Source of the DNA: Granulicella mallensis
Lineage (GTDB): Bacteria; Acidobacteriota; Terriglobia; Terriglobales; Acidobacteriaceae
Direction of reading: 5' to 3'
Assembly: GCF_014203225.1 (NCBI RefSeq)
Contig: NZ_JACHIO010000002.1
Span: 248,001-312,000 of the forward strand
DNA: 64,000 nucleotides
The translations under genes and the position numbers were made by a program. A model generated the notes under the pieces. It was given only the letters and a program-made list of their open reading frames with translations, was not told the origin of the DNA and did no database searches. Shown in pieces: positions 46,106 to 54,277 of this stretch; position 1 is the stretch's first letter; every line of letters begins with the position of its first letter.

Positions 46106-46881
46106 GGTCTCCAACTCCTCAGCTCACGGAGGTCATATTCAACTCTTCGCTGCAAAGCAGCGAGTTGTTCCCGCATTTCTTCCGGCAGCTCCAGGGATGC
46201 TGGAGCCTCTCGCCAAAGCATGATGATCCAGTACACTTGGCAGGCCAAATAAGACGATATACGAATATAAGACAAATTCGCAGATATTCGTGCGTGATGA
46301 TCCATTCCCAGGTAACTATGCCCTGCCTCGGTCAATATTCCAATGATCGAGTAGAGCCCAAGGCCCTGCGAAATCCTGGCGACATGAGTCTTCCATGGAA
46401 GCCCTACCGTCGCCGAAAGTGCAATCATTCCAACGAAGAGTTCACTCATCAGCACCGAAGAAAAGAAGTTTCCCCGGATGATCACCGCTCGCATCCAGGA
46501 ATTAGCAGGAGGAGCCGTGAGCCAGGTAAGCGCCGATGCAATGAGGATGCTGCCGCCGATCAGCCACCCGAAACTGCCCCGCACATCTGGAGCCCATTTG
46601 CCCAGAGGACGAAAGATATGAGAAGCCAGCTCGTATACAACGCAAAGCTGTAAAACCAAATCTACCGTTCCAAGCGATAAGTAAGCGAGAAGATATTGAT
46701 GCTTGGTCCCGTAATGGACGATGAAATAGAGGGTAATCGTTCTCACTACGTATTCTGTAATCAGCGTAGTAAAAAACGGAAAAACAGTTGCACGGTGACG
46801 AGTCCAAAGCACCACCAGCAGTACTGCATGCGCCAAGAAACCGGCCGCCCAAAATACGAGATCGATGCCTGTCAACTGCAT
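46102..46881 (-). CDS. polytopic membrane protein of unknown function
   Basis: 259 residues with about seven membrane helices (VFWAAGFLAHAVLLVVLW; FFTTLITEYVVRTITLYFIV; LLAYLSLGTVDLVLQLCVVY; WLIGGSILIASALTWLTA; FSSVLMSELFVGMIALSATV; GLGLYSIIGILTEAGHSYLG; SYLACQVYWIIMLW) and a C-terminal cytoplasmic coiled-coil-like tail (LPEEMREQLAALQRRVEYDLREL). No family recognised. The helix count and tail resemble small sensor or signalling membrane proteins without a catalytic domain. It lies 51 bases after the small repeat peptide gene and overlaps the next gene by four bases. Confidence 0.72.
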   Translation of the reverse strand: MQLTGIDLVFWAAGFLAHAVLLVVLWTRHRATVFPFFTTLITEYVVRTITLYFIVHYGTKHQYLLAYLSLGTVDLVLQLCVVYELASHIFRPLGKWAPDVRGSFGWLIGGSILIASALTWLTAPPANSWMRAVIIRGNFFSSVLMSELFVGMIALSATVGLPWKTHVARISQGLGLYSIIGILTEAGHSYLGMDHHARISANLSYIRISSYLACQVYWIIMLWREAPASLELPEEMREQLAALQRRVEYDLRELRSWRP

Positions 46882-46932
46882 TCAAATCTCTCCAATTGGG
46901 CGACCGCTCCCTAGATATACGCTGCAATCATC

Positions 46933-47160
46933 TTATGCCATATGCAGCAGAATGAGGATCATTTGCATGGTATTAATCTGCGGTTCGGGATCAGTACCAC
47001 CCACAACCTGCGGCTCGGGATCGGTGCCACCTACAACAGGGGCAGATGCGAGCGGCTTGGTGGTGGATTGACCAGACTGAGCAAAAGCTCTACCCATTGG
47101 CATAACCAGAGCGAGAAGAATAAGCGCCAAAACAGACTTACGGACATTGCTATTGAACAT
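46933..47160 (-). CDS. small exported peptide with a perfect tandem 10-residue repeat
   Basis: 75 residues. AAAGGAGACACA before ATG 47160 is a strong ribosome binding site. The signal peptide runs to about residue 27 (RAFA, then QSG). The mature ~48 residues contain VVGGTDPEPQ twice in exact tandem (residues ~42-61), then a hydrophobic end (INTMQMILILLHMA). The codons of the two repeats differ at several third positions, so the peptide repeat is under selection or an older duplication. First gene of a unit with a seven-helix membrane protein and a one-helix protein. Function unknown; a signal peptide, pheromone-like precursor or small membrane subunit are all possible. Confidence 0.72.
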   Translation of the reverse strand: MFNSNVRKSVLALILLALVMPMGRAFAQSGQSTTKPLASAPVVGGTDPEPQVVGGTDPEPQINTMQMILILLHMA

Positions 47161-47726
47161 TGTGTCTCCTTTAGCGCGAATGTGCGCTGAGCAGAGACTA
47201 GAGGAGGATCAGGTAAAAACCGACAACTCATTAATTTTGTTGCTTATCCGAAACTTAATTAATGGTTGCAGCTCTTGCCTCTGCTCGGCAGACGATTGAC
47301 TAAATACCGCATAATAAAGACTTTTAATCCAGATTTCTGACGTATTTGTTGCGTATAGCGCACAGGATGGAAAACCTGTTACGCTTCCAGTCCCCATTGT
47401 TAGATAACAGTTCTAGTTGGTTCGCAACGTATGGTGGTCTCACCGTATAACAGAGCAACGGACCAACACACACACTATCTCTTCCGTGCAGGTCCGGGAG
47501 TGCGGGTCGTACGTCAAATTCGCTAGCCTTGACGTTGTCTAGCCTCCCCGCCTGGAAGAGTATCAAGAGGTGCAGACTTGGACCAGTCTTATTCCTTTGG
47601 GTCCGCAAGGTCTTCCTCTGCGCAACATATATCTCTATCGAAACGACAATGCCGGAGCAACTGCTCCGGCATTGTCGTCAACCCAGATATCTAATCCAGA
47701 TACCTGACCAAATCTTCGCTAAAGGC
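47161..47726. other. intergenic stretch holding a terminator only
   Basis: About 570 bases. AT-rich for this genome between 47215 and 47330, which probably is the promoter region of the small peptide gene. The hairpin at 47644-47677 is described separately. No credible gene. Confidence 0.45.
47644..47677 (-). terminator. hairpin terminator after the RcnB-like gene
   Basis: A perfect 16-bp stem (47644-47659 with 47662-47677) around a 2-base loop (effectively 4), followed leftward by TTT. Confidence 0.75.
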
Positions 47727-48038
47727 TTAGTGTGCTGCCGAAGCAACGATTACTGAAGCGATCACGCCGGTCGCAATAGCAGCCATCACATAGTTACCAT
47801 CCACCTGGCGCCATTCGTAGCCCGGCCGCGGTGCACTCAGGTGGTACTGACGATAATCAACGCGTTCGCCGCGATTCCAATCGTCATGATTCATGCGCGC
47901 GCCTTTTCTCCACTCCTTATGTTGGACATAGGCGTGGTTATCGTGGTGGTCGTCATGATGATCTTGTGCGAAAGCCGCTCCTCCGCTGAGGGTCGCAGCA
48001 ACAATCGATAGGGCCAAAGCTTTGCGAATTTTGTTCAT
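47727..48038 (-). CDS. RcnB-like periplasmic protein
   Basis: 103 residues: signal peptide to about residue 24 (GGAAFAQ), a His/Asp-rich mature start (DHHDDHHDNHAYVQH), then the RcnB core with the pattern WRKGARMNHDDWNRGERVDYRQYHLSAPRPGYEW, given here only as positions 43-77, and a final hydrophobic segment (VMAAIATGVIASVIVASAAH). RcnB family members help nickel and cobalt homeostasis in the periplasm. The His-rich stretch should bind metal. A possible functional tie to the RcnR-like sensor at 31098 is inferred, not seen. Confidence 0.85.
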   Translation of the reverse strand: MNKIRKALALSIVAATLSGGAAFAQDHHDDHHDNHAYVQHKEWRKGARMNHDDWNRGERVDYRQYHLSAPRPGYEWRQVDGNYVMAAIATGVIASVIVASAAH

Positions 48039-48189
48039 AATGTCTCCTGATTCTTTGATTCATACCAGCCGGATGATGTTGTTTACCTGATCCCAATTTG
48101 CGTGATCAGACGGTTACCAGCATTGATTGTGCGACCTGAAGATGAATACGCCGTGTGCACGTCTCTTGAGACAGCGATGGAATCGTACG

Positions 48190-49023
48190 CTACCAGTCCC
48201 CTCCCGCACCACCGCCACCCGAGTCGCCCCCATCACCTCCACTGAAGTCATCGCTGCTGCTTCCGCTGTCAGAGCTGCTTGAACTGCTATCGCTGAAGCT
48301 CGTCCCTGAGCCGCCGGAGGTTCGACGCCCCTTACGGGTAACCTCATACCAGACATAGAGGCCGAGGAAGAAAAATATAAGCCATACAGGCAAGTCGACC
48401 CTCTGCCACCAGGGTTCAGGAGTATCCGCGAGAGGAAGTACCGCAGGAGGAGGTGTTGAAGTCGTATCTCCCGCATCGCCGGAGGAGTCTGGAGGCGTTA
48501 GCGTATCGAGCGTGATCTTGGCGTCGTCGGCGACCACCTTCGCGACCCGCTGCACTCCCAGCTCGACTGCCCCGTCGTAGTCCTTCTGTTTCAGAGCCGG
48601 AACCATCTCCCGGCCAATGTCTCCCACCTTGGCGTCGTTCAGAATCCCTTCGAAGCCGTACCCTACCTCGATCCGCCACTTGTGGTCGTCAATCGAAAAC
48701 AGCAGCAGCAGGCCGCGGTCTGTCTTCTTCTCTCCGATCTTCCACTTGTGAAACAGATCGTTGGCGAACTGCTCCTTCGACTCGTCCCCAAGTGTGTGAA
48801 TGGTCACCACAAAGATCTGCGCCTTGGTCTTGTCGTGTACCTCGCGGCAGATCGCCTCGGTCTGCGCCTTCGCCGCATCGCTCAGTACACCGGCGTAGTC
48901 GTTGATGTAGCTCTTGGGCGCGGGCAGCGTCACAACCTTCTCTGCCCGCAGCCCCAAAGAGCATACCCATCCCAGCAGCAGAGCGAGCAGCCCTGACCGC
49001 ATCCTTTGTCTCATGGCCAACAT
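48190..49023 (-). CDS. TPM-domain membrane protein (YgcG-like)
   Basis: 277 residues. Signal peptide (to ~28), TPM domain at about 35-160 (YINDYAGVLSDAAKAQTEAI; IFVVTIHTLGDES; RGLLLLFSIDDHKWRIEVGYGFEG), a Pro/Thr/Ser linker, one membrane helix near 212-230 (LPVWLIFFFLGLYVWYEV), and a Ser/Gly/Asp-rich tail ending in GGGGAGGDW, the usual ending of this family. TPM proteins sit in the inner membrane with the domain outside; some have phosphatase-like activity or help photosystem repair in plants, but the bacterial role is poorly known. It is 25 bases downstream of the sodC-like gene. Confidence 0.9.
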   Translation of the reverse strand: MLAMRQRMRSGLLALLLGWVCSLGLRAEKVVTLPAPKSYINDYAGVLSDAAKAQTEAICREVHDKTKAQIFVVTIHTLGDESKEQFANDLFHKWKIGEKKTDRGLLLLFSIDDHKWRIEVGYGFEGILNDAKVGDIGREMVPALKQKDYDGAVELGVQRVAKVVADDAKITLDTLTPPDSSGDAGDTTSTPPPAVLPLADTPEPWWQRVDLPVWLIFFFLGLYVWYEVTRKGRRTSGGSGTSFSDSSSSSSDSGSSSDDFSGGDGGDSGGGGAGGDW

Positions 49024-49048
49024 TCTACTGACTACAACCAGTAGCTGG

Positions 49049-49570
49049 TTACCGAATTACAGCGCAGGCCACGCGCCCGCCGGCGCCGCCAATCGGCTGA
49101 GACTGGTAATCATCCGGATTGGCATGGATGATCAACGACGAGCCGTCAGCATCGAGAAGAGCCGGGCGTTCGTCGCCACCCTTAAGCGTGACCAGCGTCG
49201 AATAAAGCTCTACCGTCGCGGTTCCATCCGCAGCCACAAAAAGGTTGGGAAGATCTCCAGCGTCATTCGCATCGGCGTTCAGAAGTCCATGAACAACCGG
49301 CGTCTTGGCATGAACGTGAGCGCCCGCGCCTTTGAACATCGCATCGCCGCAATCGCCCTTTTCATGGAAGTGCATGCCATGCCAGCCCGGAGTCAGTCCC
49401 TTGGCCTCAATGCGCAAAAGCACGCCACGAGGAGTGCCGGTCACCGTTACCTTGCCGAGAACGCTTCCGCTTCCATTCTTGAGTTCGCTGGTGTGGTCGG
49501 CCGAAGGGGCCTGGGCGGAGACGGCGGTTGCCAGAATAATCGTAGAAAAAATAGCGGATGCGAAACGCAT
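49049..49570 (-). CDS. sodC: Cu/Zn superoxide dismutase
   Basis: 173 residues with a signal peptide (cleaved near VSAQA), hence periplasmic. Metal ligands: His pair in HGMHFHEKGDC, His residues in AHVHAKTPVVHG (bridging and zinc ligands), the Asp in the DGTA/DADG region, and His in SLIIHANPDDY. The disulfide is between Cys in KGDCGD and RVACAVI. The Arg near the C-terminus (GGRVAC) is the substrate-guiding residue. AAGGAG lies 7 bases before the ATG. It disproportionates superoxide. Confidence 0.94.
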   Translation of the reverse strand: MRFASAIFSTIILATAVSAQAPSADHTSELKNGSGSVLGKVTVTGTPRGVLLRIEAKGLTPGWHGMHFHEKGDCGDAMFKGAGAHVHAKTPVVHGLLNADANDAGDLPNLFVAADGTATVELYSTLVTLKGGDERPALLDADGSSLIIHANPDDYQSQPIGGAGGRVACAVIR

Positions 49571-49665
49571 GACGTGGCTCCTTGGTACAGGTACTGTAAA
49601 TCGGTTAGGGGTTACACTCCGTGCAATAACCGGAGTTGGAGAAGGCGATAAATCTGTTGACTCTG

Positions 49666-50217
49666 CTAGGCAGGCGTCGTGGCGTTGATCAACAACAGGC
49701 TCACGCCCACTTCAGTTACACGTCTATGCGGCGTCATCCGTGGGACAACCAGCATGTCCCCCTTCTTGAGGGCGATCGAAGTAAATCCTTCCGAGTGAGG
49801 AGCGAGCCATTCACCAGGCTTGGTCTGGCGCGCGTTCTGGGGCGATCCGCCAACCTCGTAGACGGTTGCGCCATCCAGCACCTGGAAGACATGATCGCGA
49901 TGTTCATGGAACTCGAACTCCTTCGCTATTTTCTTCTCCTCCGCGCTCACCGTCATCGACACGGCCAGCCCTTTCGCGCTGACGATGTCTTTAGCGGCGG
50001 GTGCAGCTTGCAATCCCTTTACCATCTCGTCGATCGTTGTTGCCGGAAACAACTGGAAAGTCGCCTGCGATTTCTCATCGGTAGACTGTCCCGTCTCAGC
50101 AACCGCAGGAGACGCAGAGAACAGAGTGCTTGCCAAGGGAAGCGTAACCGCGGCAAGAGGCGCGGTCCGAAGGAAGTTGCGGCGGGATTGAGCTTTTGTC
50201 ATATGCGATTCGATCAT
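49666..50217 (-). CDS. Tat-exported cupin protein
   Basis: 183 residues. A twin-arginine signal with SRRNFLR near residues 11-17 and a hydrophobic stretch follows. The mature part is a single cupin with metal-ligand histidines (EFHEHRDHVFQVLDG and the second motif EGFTSIALKKGDMLVVPRMTPHR). Enzymatic role unknown; small cupins of this type bind metal and can be isomerases or dioxygenases. The start is uncertain: ATG 50217 or ATG 50202; neither has a strong ribosome binding site. Confidence 0.85.
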   Translation of the reverse strand: MIESHMTKAQSRRNFLRTAPLAAVTLPLASTLFSASPAVAETGQSTDEKSQATFQLFPATTIDEMVKGLQAAPAAKDIVSAKGLAVSMTVSAEEKKIAKEFEFHEHRDHVFQVLDGATVYEVGGSPQNARQTKPGEWLAPHSEGFTSIALKKGDMLVVPRMTPHRRVTEVGVSLLLINATTPA

Positions 50218-50308
50218 AAGCCTTGCCGAGCCTCAGCCCGGCATCTCCTTTATTAGAACCCTTTTGCCTTTGTTTTATTCCCTGCAGGGAATCTGCTGCC
50301 TGGGTCTT

Positions 50309-51376
50309 CTAGACGAGCACGTCCTTTGCCGAAAGCGCACACTCCTGCAGGTCACGCACAAGCTCATCGATCCTGGCCAGATCCGCGTCCCAGGAGAACA
50401 TGAAGCGCGCGGCGCCGCCAATGAAGGTATAGAACTTCCAGCCACGCTTTTGCAATGGCTCCAGTATCCCCTCAGAGGCATGAACGAAGACAGCATTGGC
50501 ATCGACGGAAGAGACGATGGTGACCCCTGGAATCGTCGCGATCTGTTCCGCAAAGTACGCAGCGCACCGATTGGCATGCGCCGCATTGCTCAACCACGCT
50601 CCGCTCTCGAGCAGCCCTACCCAAGGTGCAGTCAAAAAGCGCATCTTGGAAGCAAGCTGCCCGGCCTGCTTGCAGCGGTAATCAAAATCAGCAGCAAGCT
50701 TGCGATCGAAGAAGATCACGGCCTCGCCTACAGCCATCCCATTCTTCGTTCCGCCGAAACACAGAACATCGACGCCACTCTTCCAGGTAAGCTCCGCCGG
50801 CGACTGCTCGAGCTTGGCGCAGGCATTCGCAAAACGGGCGCCGTCCATATGCAGCGAGAGACCATGCGCCTTACACGCTGCGGAGATCGCCTGCACCTCT
50901 TCTGTTGTGTAGACACGTCCCGTCTCCGTCGGCTGCGTCATCGTAACGACCCGCGGCTTTGGATAGTGGATATCCTGACGCTTCGTCGCCAGTTCATGAA
51001 TGGAATCCGGCGTCAGCTTGCCATCTGTGGTGTGAGCCACCAGCAGCTTTGAACCATTGGAAAAGAATTCGGGAGCACCGCATTCGTCCGTCTCCACGTG
51101 CGCCGAATCGGCACAGATGACCCCATGGTAGGACTGGCAAAGCGAGGCCAGCGCAAGCGAGTTAGCCGCCGTTCCGTTGAATACGAAGAAGACTTCACAA
51201 TCGGTCTCAAAGAGTTGACGGAAGGCATTAGCGGCTCGTCCGGTCCAGGCATCGTCACCGTAAGAAGAGGCATGCCCGAAGTTCGCATCCTGCATCGCGG
51301 ACAAAGCCTCGGGACAGATACCCGAATAGTTATCACTCGCAAACTGCTGAACAATATTGATGTTTTCTTTACTCAT
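50309..51376 (-). CDS. low-specificity threonine aldolase-type PLP enzyme
   Basis: 355 residues. A fold-type I pyridoxal-phosphate enzyme: FASDNYSGICPEAL at the N-terminus, FVFNGTAANSLAL (phosphate binding), CADSAHVETDECGAPEF, the Asp and Arg in LHMDGARFANA, and the Schiff-base Lys in LCFGGTKNGM. It cleaves threonine or allo-threonine to glycine and acetaldehyde in the cytoplasm. Other beta-hydroxy amino acids may be its real substrate. It stands alone; the next rightward gene (RidA) is divergent. RidA proteins clear reactive enamines formed by PLP enzymes, so the pair may be related. Confidence 0.9.
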   Translation of the reverse strand: MSKENINIVQQFASDNYSGICPEALSAMQDANFGHASSYGDDAWTGRAANAFRQLFETDCEVFFVFNGTAANSLALASLCQSYHGVICADSAHVETDECGAPEFFSNGSKLLVAHTTDGKLTPDSIHELATKRQDIHYPKPRVVTMTQPTETGRVYTTEEVQAISAACKAHGLSLHMDGARFANACAKLEQSPAELTWKSGVDVLCFGGTKNGMAVGEAVIFFDRKLAADFDYRCKQAGQLASKMRFLTAPWVGLLESGAWLSNAAHANRCAAYFAEQIATIPGVTIVSSVDANAVFVHASEGILEPLQKRGWKFYTFIGGAARFMFSWDADLARIDELVRDLQECALSAKDVLV

Positions 51377-51764
51377 TACGTCTCAAATCCCTCTATGGCT
51401 CATAGGTGGACGCGATGAGATAAAAACCGGTGTTGCCAGATCGGCCATATCTTCCCTCCTGCAATGGGAGCTCCACCTTGCCCGGAAGCAGGTTGGCGTT
51501 GAGCTAGGCTCAACTCTTGATATTAACTATCAAGCTATCACAATGGTTATTGTGGATTCGCTCACTCCAGCCTTTGGCTTATCCTCGGTCCTTTGGCCTT
51601 TGCCTTTCTTGAGTGTCATACCCAAAGGCCGGGGCCCCCAGAGAGCGTTCTTTGCTCTCTGGGGTGGAAAGGGAATCTGCTGTTCCCTGGCGACGCTGCT
51701 GGTCTGAACGACTCGCATGATGAATAACGCGCCCTGAAATCTTGATACGCTAAAAAGAGAAACT
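51377..51764. other. divergent intergenic stretch with a hairpin
   Basis: About 390 bases without a gene. It contains the small palindromes TTGATATTAACTATCAA (51516-51532) and CACAAT-N4-ATTGTG (51540-51555), candidate operators, and a GC-rich hairpin at 51636-51664. Confidence 0.4.
51636..51664. terminator. GC-rich hairpin upstream of the RidA gene
   Basis: CCCCAGAGAGC (51636-51646) pairs with GCTCTCTGGGG (51654-51664). It lies upstream of both flanking genes, so it is a leader structure or a stray repeat piece rather than a terminator of either. Confidence 0.4.
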
Positions 51765-52217
51765 ATGAACTTCGCAGATCGCCTCACACAACTCGGCCTT
51801 GAACTACCCACCCCCATCAACCCTCTCGGATCTTACAAAACGGTTTCGATTTCAGGAAGCCAGCTCTACGTCTCTGGACTCGGACCGTTTGAAGACGGCA
51901 AGCCGATTGTAGGTGTGGTCGGTGGAGACATTTCACTGGAGAGAGCGCAAGAGGCAGCGCGCCTGACCATGCTGATGATTCTGTCCTGCGTCAATCAAGC
52001 ACATGGCCTGGACAAGATCGATCGGTGCAGCCGATTGACTGTTTACGTCCGCGCCGATTCATCCTTCACCCAGCACCCCAAGGTAGCGAATGGCGCCAGC
52101 GATCTCCTGCTCACCTTGTTCGGGTCGGACAAGCTCCCCGCACGTAGCGCCCTCGGAGTCCACACCTTGCCGATGGGCATTCCAGTTGAGATCGACAGCA
52201 TCTTTGAGTTGAAGTAG
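51765..52217 (+). CDS. RidA-family protein
   Basis: 150 residues of the RidA/YjgF fold, the longer variety (PF14588-like, ~150 residues). MNFADRLTQLGLELP, YKTVSISGSQLYVSGLGPF, QEAARLTMLMILSCVNQAHGLDKI, CSRLTVYVRA, and ARSALGVHTLPMGIPVEIDSIFEL with the conserved Arg near the substrate pocket. True RidA deaminates reactive 2-aminoacrylate; members of this longer subgroup often lack a proven activity. It is followed by a foldback repeat. Confidence 0.9.
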   Translation: MNFADRLTQLGLELPTPINPLGSYKTVSISGSQLYVSGLGPFEDGKPIVGVVGGDISLERAQEAARLTMLMILSCVNQAHGLDKIDRCSRLTVYVRADSSFTQHPKVANGASDLLLTLFGSDKLPARSALGVHTLPMGIPVEIDSIFELK

Positions 52218-52257
52218 TCCTCTGGTGTCCTGGATCTTTTGATTGCAGCCGAAGAGT

Positions 52258-52509
52258 TTTTTGTTTTGAAGGGGCGGGGCTTCAGCCCCGCCGTTAGAAG
52301 CCTCTACGTACAGTGACTTTAGTCACGGAGGGAGTGATGCTGGGGCAAGCCTGCGCGCTGCCACATGCAAGAGTTCTTGCCTGCCACCGCCGAGAGTCTC
52401 CAAGGGACAGAGTTGCTGGCTAGATAGACATCGTTCCCCTCCGCGGCTGAAGCCGCTTTAGGTGTTGTCCCAACGGCGGGGCTGAAGCCCCGCCCCTTCA
52501 AAACAAAAA
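52258..52509. repeat. foldback element with 38-base perfect arms
   Basis: 52258-52295 is the exact reverse complement of 52472-52509. Each arm itself contains a palindrome around GGGGC-TTCA-GCCCC. The interior has further hairpins (for example GTGACTTTAGTCAC at 52313-52326 and GGCTGAAGCC near 52445). No coding frame. It is similar in style to, but distinct from, the elements at 37094 and 45218. Confidence 0.85.
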
Positions 52510-52552
52510 TCCGGCTAAACCTCAAAACTTGAGGTCACACCACCCCGACGCT

Positions 52553-53896
52553 CTAATAAATACCATCCGCATATCTCTCAGCAATCACCCGAGACTCAGG
52601 AGCATTCGCTCCGATGCTACTCGTCTCAAGCAAGATCTCGAAGGGACGAATCGATCCATCCACACCTCGCGCCTTCTGCAGAATGGGATCCATCGCTTTC
52701 TCACTAAGAAAGAAATCGGAAGCTGCCTGCGTCCCCGCCATATTGAGTCCTTCCAGCAGAAGCGCATGTCCCTTTCCATCCAGGCTGGGGACAAACGCAA
52801 CGATGGCATACGTCCGCTGCGGGTCTTCGGCGTGGCCGTTCTGATAGACCGCACTCTCCCCTGTCCCAGGGCGCCGATTCACAACAATCGAATCATCTAC
52901 CTCTGAGCTGTACTGCAGCGCAAAGTTCAACTTCTTCTCGAAGAGCTCGACCCAGGGATTCGTATGGACCGATCCCAGAAGAATGACATTCGATTGCTTC
53001 AGGTCATCCATCCTGAGATCGCGAGCGTATCGAATCGCAAACAGCTCCTGGACCAGCTCCGGCACGTGAGACAAGCTCAACGCAATGTTCAGATCGGCCA
53101 CACTGGTATATCGCTGGTTGCGAAGATCGTTCATGTTATTCGCATCCACATGATCCATGGCATCTTCATGGGAGAGATACGAGCCAGTAACATATTCGGA
53201 GAGCCGAACAGGGCGCCGGGTAAGGTTTTCAAGAATTCCAAGGCCGCTGTCGGCTGGGACAACGAGCGTCTGCCTGTCCTTGCGGAAGAGTTGCGTCAAG
53301 AGCTGATGCGAGAGCGTCGCAGGCCTTCGCTTGAAGAGGTGGATTCCCAAAAAGCCGGTGACCAGGGCTACTCCCACGACAGCAAACACTACTCCGAGCA
53401 GGAGCCCTCGCGAACCTCTCCTCTCCGGCTTGCTCGGATTCCCTGCCTTCTCTTGAACCTGCTCCTTTATCTCAACTTCTTCTTTGGGAGCTTGCGTCGG
53501 TTGCACAGGCATTCCATCGCCAGATGCCTGCGCACTCTCGTGAAAGATGGGGACATAGCGGCCTACAGGAATGCTGATCCGGATTGGCTCATTCTTTCCA
53601 TCCGTCTCGAAGTACTGGTCCAGCCGCTTGCGCAATACGCGAGCATAGTTGCGAACAACATTGTCGACACCCGGGTTGTAGTCCACTGGCCGGCCAAAGG
53701 CCTGAATCCCGATCTGGTACTCGGTGATCTCATCGGCGCGCCCACTGAGCTCGCGGTCGCACACATACAGAAGAAAGTTAGTAAGAAAGGGGGACTTGGC
53801 AAAGTTCTTATTCGCCACAAGCCGCTGTGCAAGAAGCCAGCGTGCATCTTTCGATAGTCCAGGGTTCGACGGTTTGTAGGAACTGCGATCCTTCAT
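52553..53896 (-). CDS. one-helix membrane protein of unknown function, possible regulator
   Basis: 447 residues. The N-terminal ~115 residues (WLLAQRLVANKNFAKSPFL, LLYVCDRELSGRADEITEYQ, DNVVRNYARVLRKRLDQYFE) look like a winged-helix, DNA-binding-type cytoplasmic domain common in Acidobacteria. A charged linker leads to one membrane helix at about 165-190 (LLLGVVFAVVGVALVTGFLG), then an outside domain of about 250 residues with mixed alpha/beta pattern (YTSVADLNIALSLSH; VILLGSVHTNPW; VAFVPSLDG). I do not know a function. The layout resembles ToxR-type membrane regulators. It is transcribed away from a TonB-dependent receptor gene, which could be its target. Confidence 0.7.
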   Translation of the reverse strand: MKDRSSYKPSNPGLSKDARWLLAQRLVANKNFAKSPFLTNFLLYVCDRELSGRADEITEYQIGIQAFGRPVDYNPGVDNVVRNYARVLRKRLDQYFETDGKNEPIRISIPVGRYVPIFHESAQASGDGMPVQPTQAPKEEVEIKEQVQEKAGNPSKPERRGSRGLLLGVVFAVVGVALVTGFLGIHLFKRRPATLSHQLLTQLFRKDRQTLVVPADSGLGILENLTRRPVRLSEYVTGSYLSHEDAMDHVDANNMNDLRNQRYTSVADLNIALSLSHVPELVQELFAIRYARDLRMDDLKQSNVILLGSVHTNPWVELFEKKLNFALQYSSEVDDSIVVNRRPGTGESAVYQNGHAEDPQRTYAIVAFVPSLDGKGHALLLEGLNMAGTQAASDFFLSEKAMDPILQKARGVDGSIRPFEILLETSSIGANAPESRVIAERYADGIY

Positions 53897-54277
53897 AGGC
53901 CCGTTCCGCCCGGATTACTCGCAGTGAACAACTGCGGTATGCGAGTACTACCAAGAAAATCGATTAAACCGGGGCTTCCCCCGAAGATAAGAGCCTTTCA
54001 TCAATAGAATGTGAACGTTAAGCAGTCCTATCCACAATCTCTCAACGGTGGAATATCACAGGGTAGGCTTGATTTTTCCAGCATGAAATTACAGTGAACA
54101 CACCGTTCCTACTGTATGAATCAAGCTGTTATTCCCAGCAAAACAGAGGTCTTCCACCAGCAGGATTTGCAATCTTCTTCTCCTACCCCGGGGTACCACC
54201 TATGCGCTGGCCGTCCCTTACCTCACCATCATCCTGATCACCCCTACATTCAACGAAAGATCAGGAGAATCTCAACC
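53897..54277. other. divergent promoter region, regulator-like gene / TonB receptor
   Basis: About 380 bases. The receptor frame is open through part of it but the chosen start is ATG 54278. No strong promoter consensus or palindrome was found. Confidence 0.4.

Noticed and set aside
47324..47608. 94-codon minus-strand frame in the gap after the repeat-peptide unit
   Set aside because: No ribosome binding site, no domain, and composition unlike the neighbouring genes.
51516..51555. TTGATATTAACTATCAA and CACAAT-N4-ATTGTG as operators
   Set aside because: Short palindromes in an AT-rich spacer occur by chance; no regulator in the window fits. Noted in the intergenic entry only.
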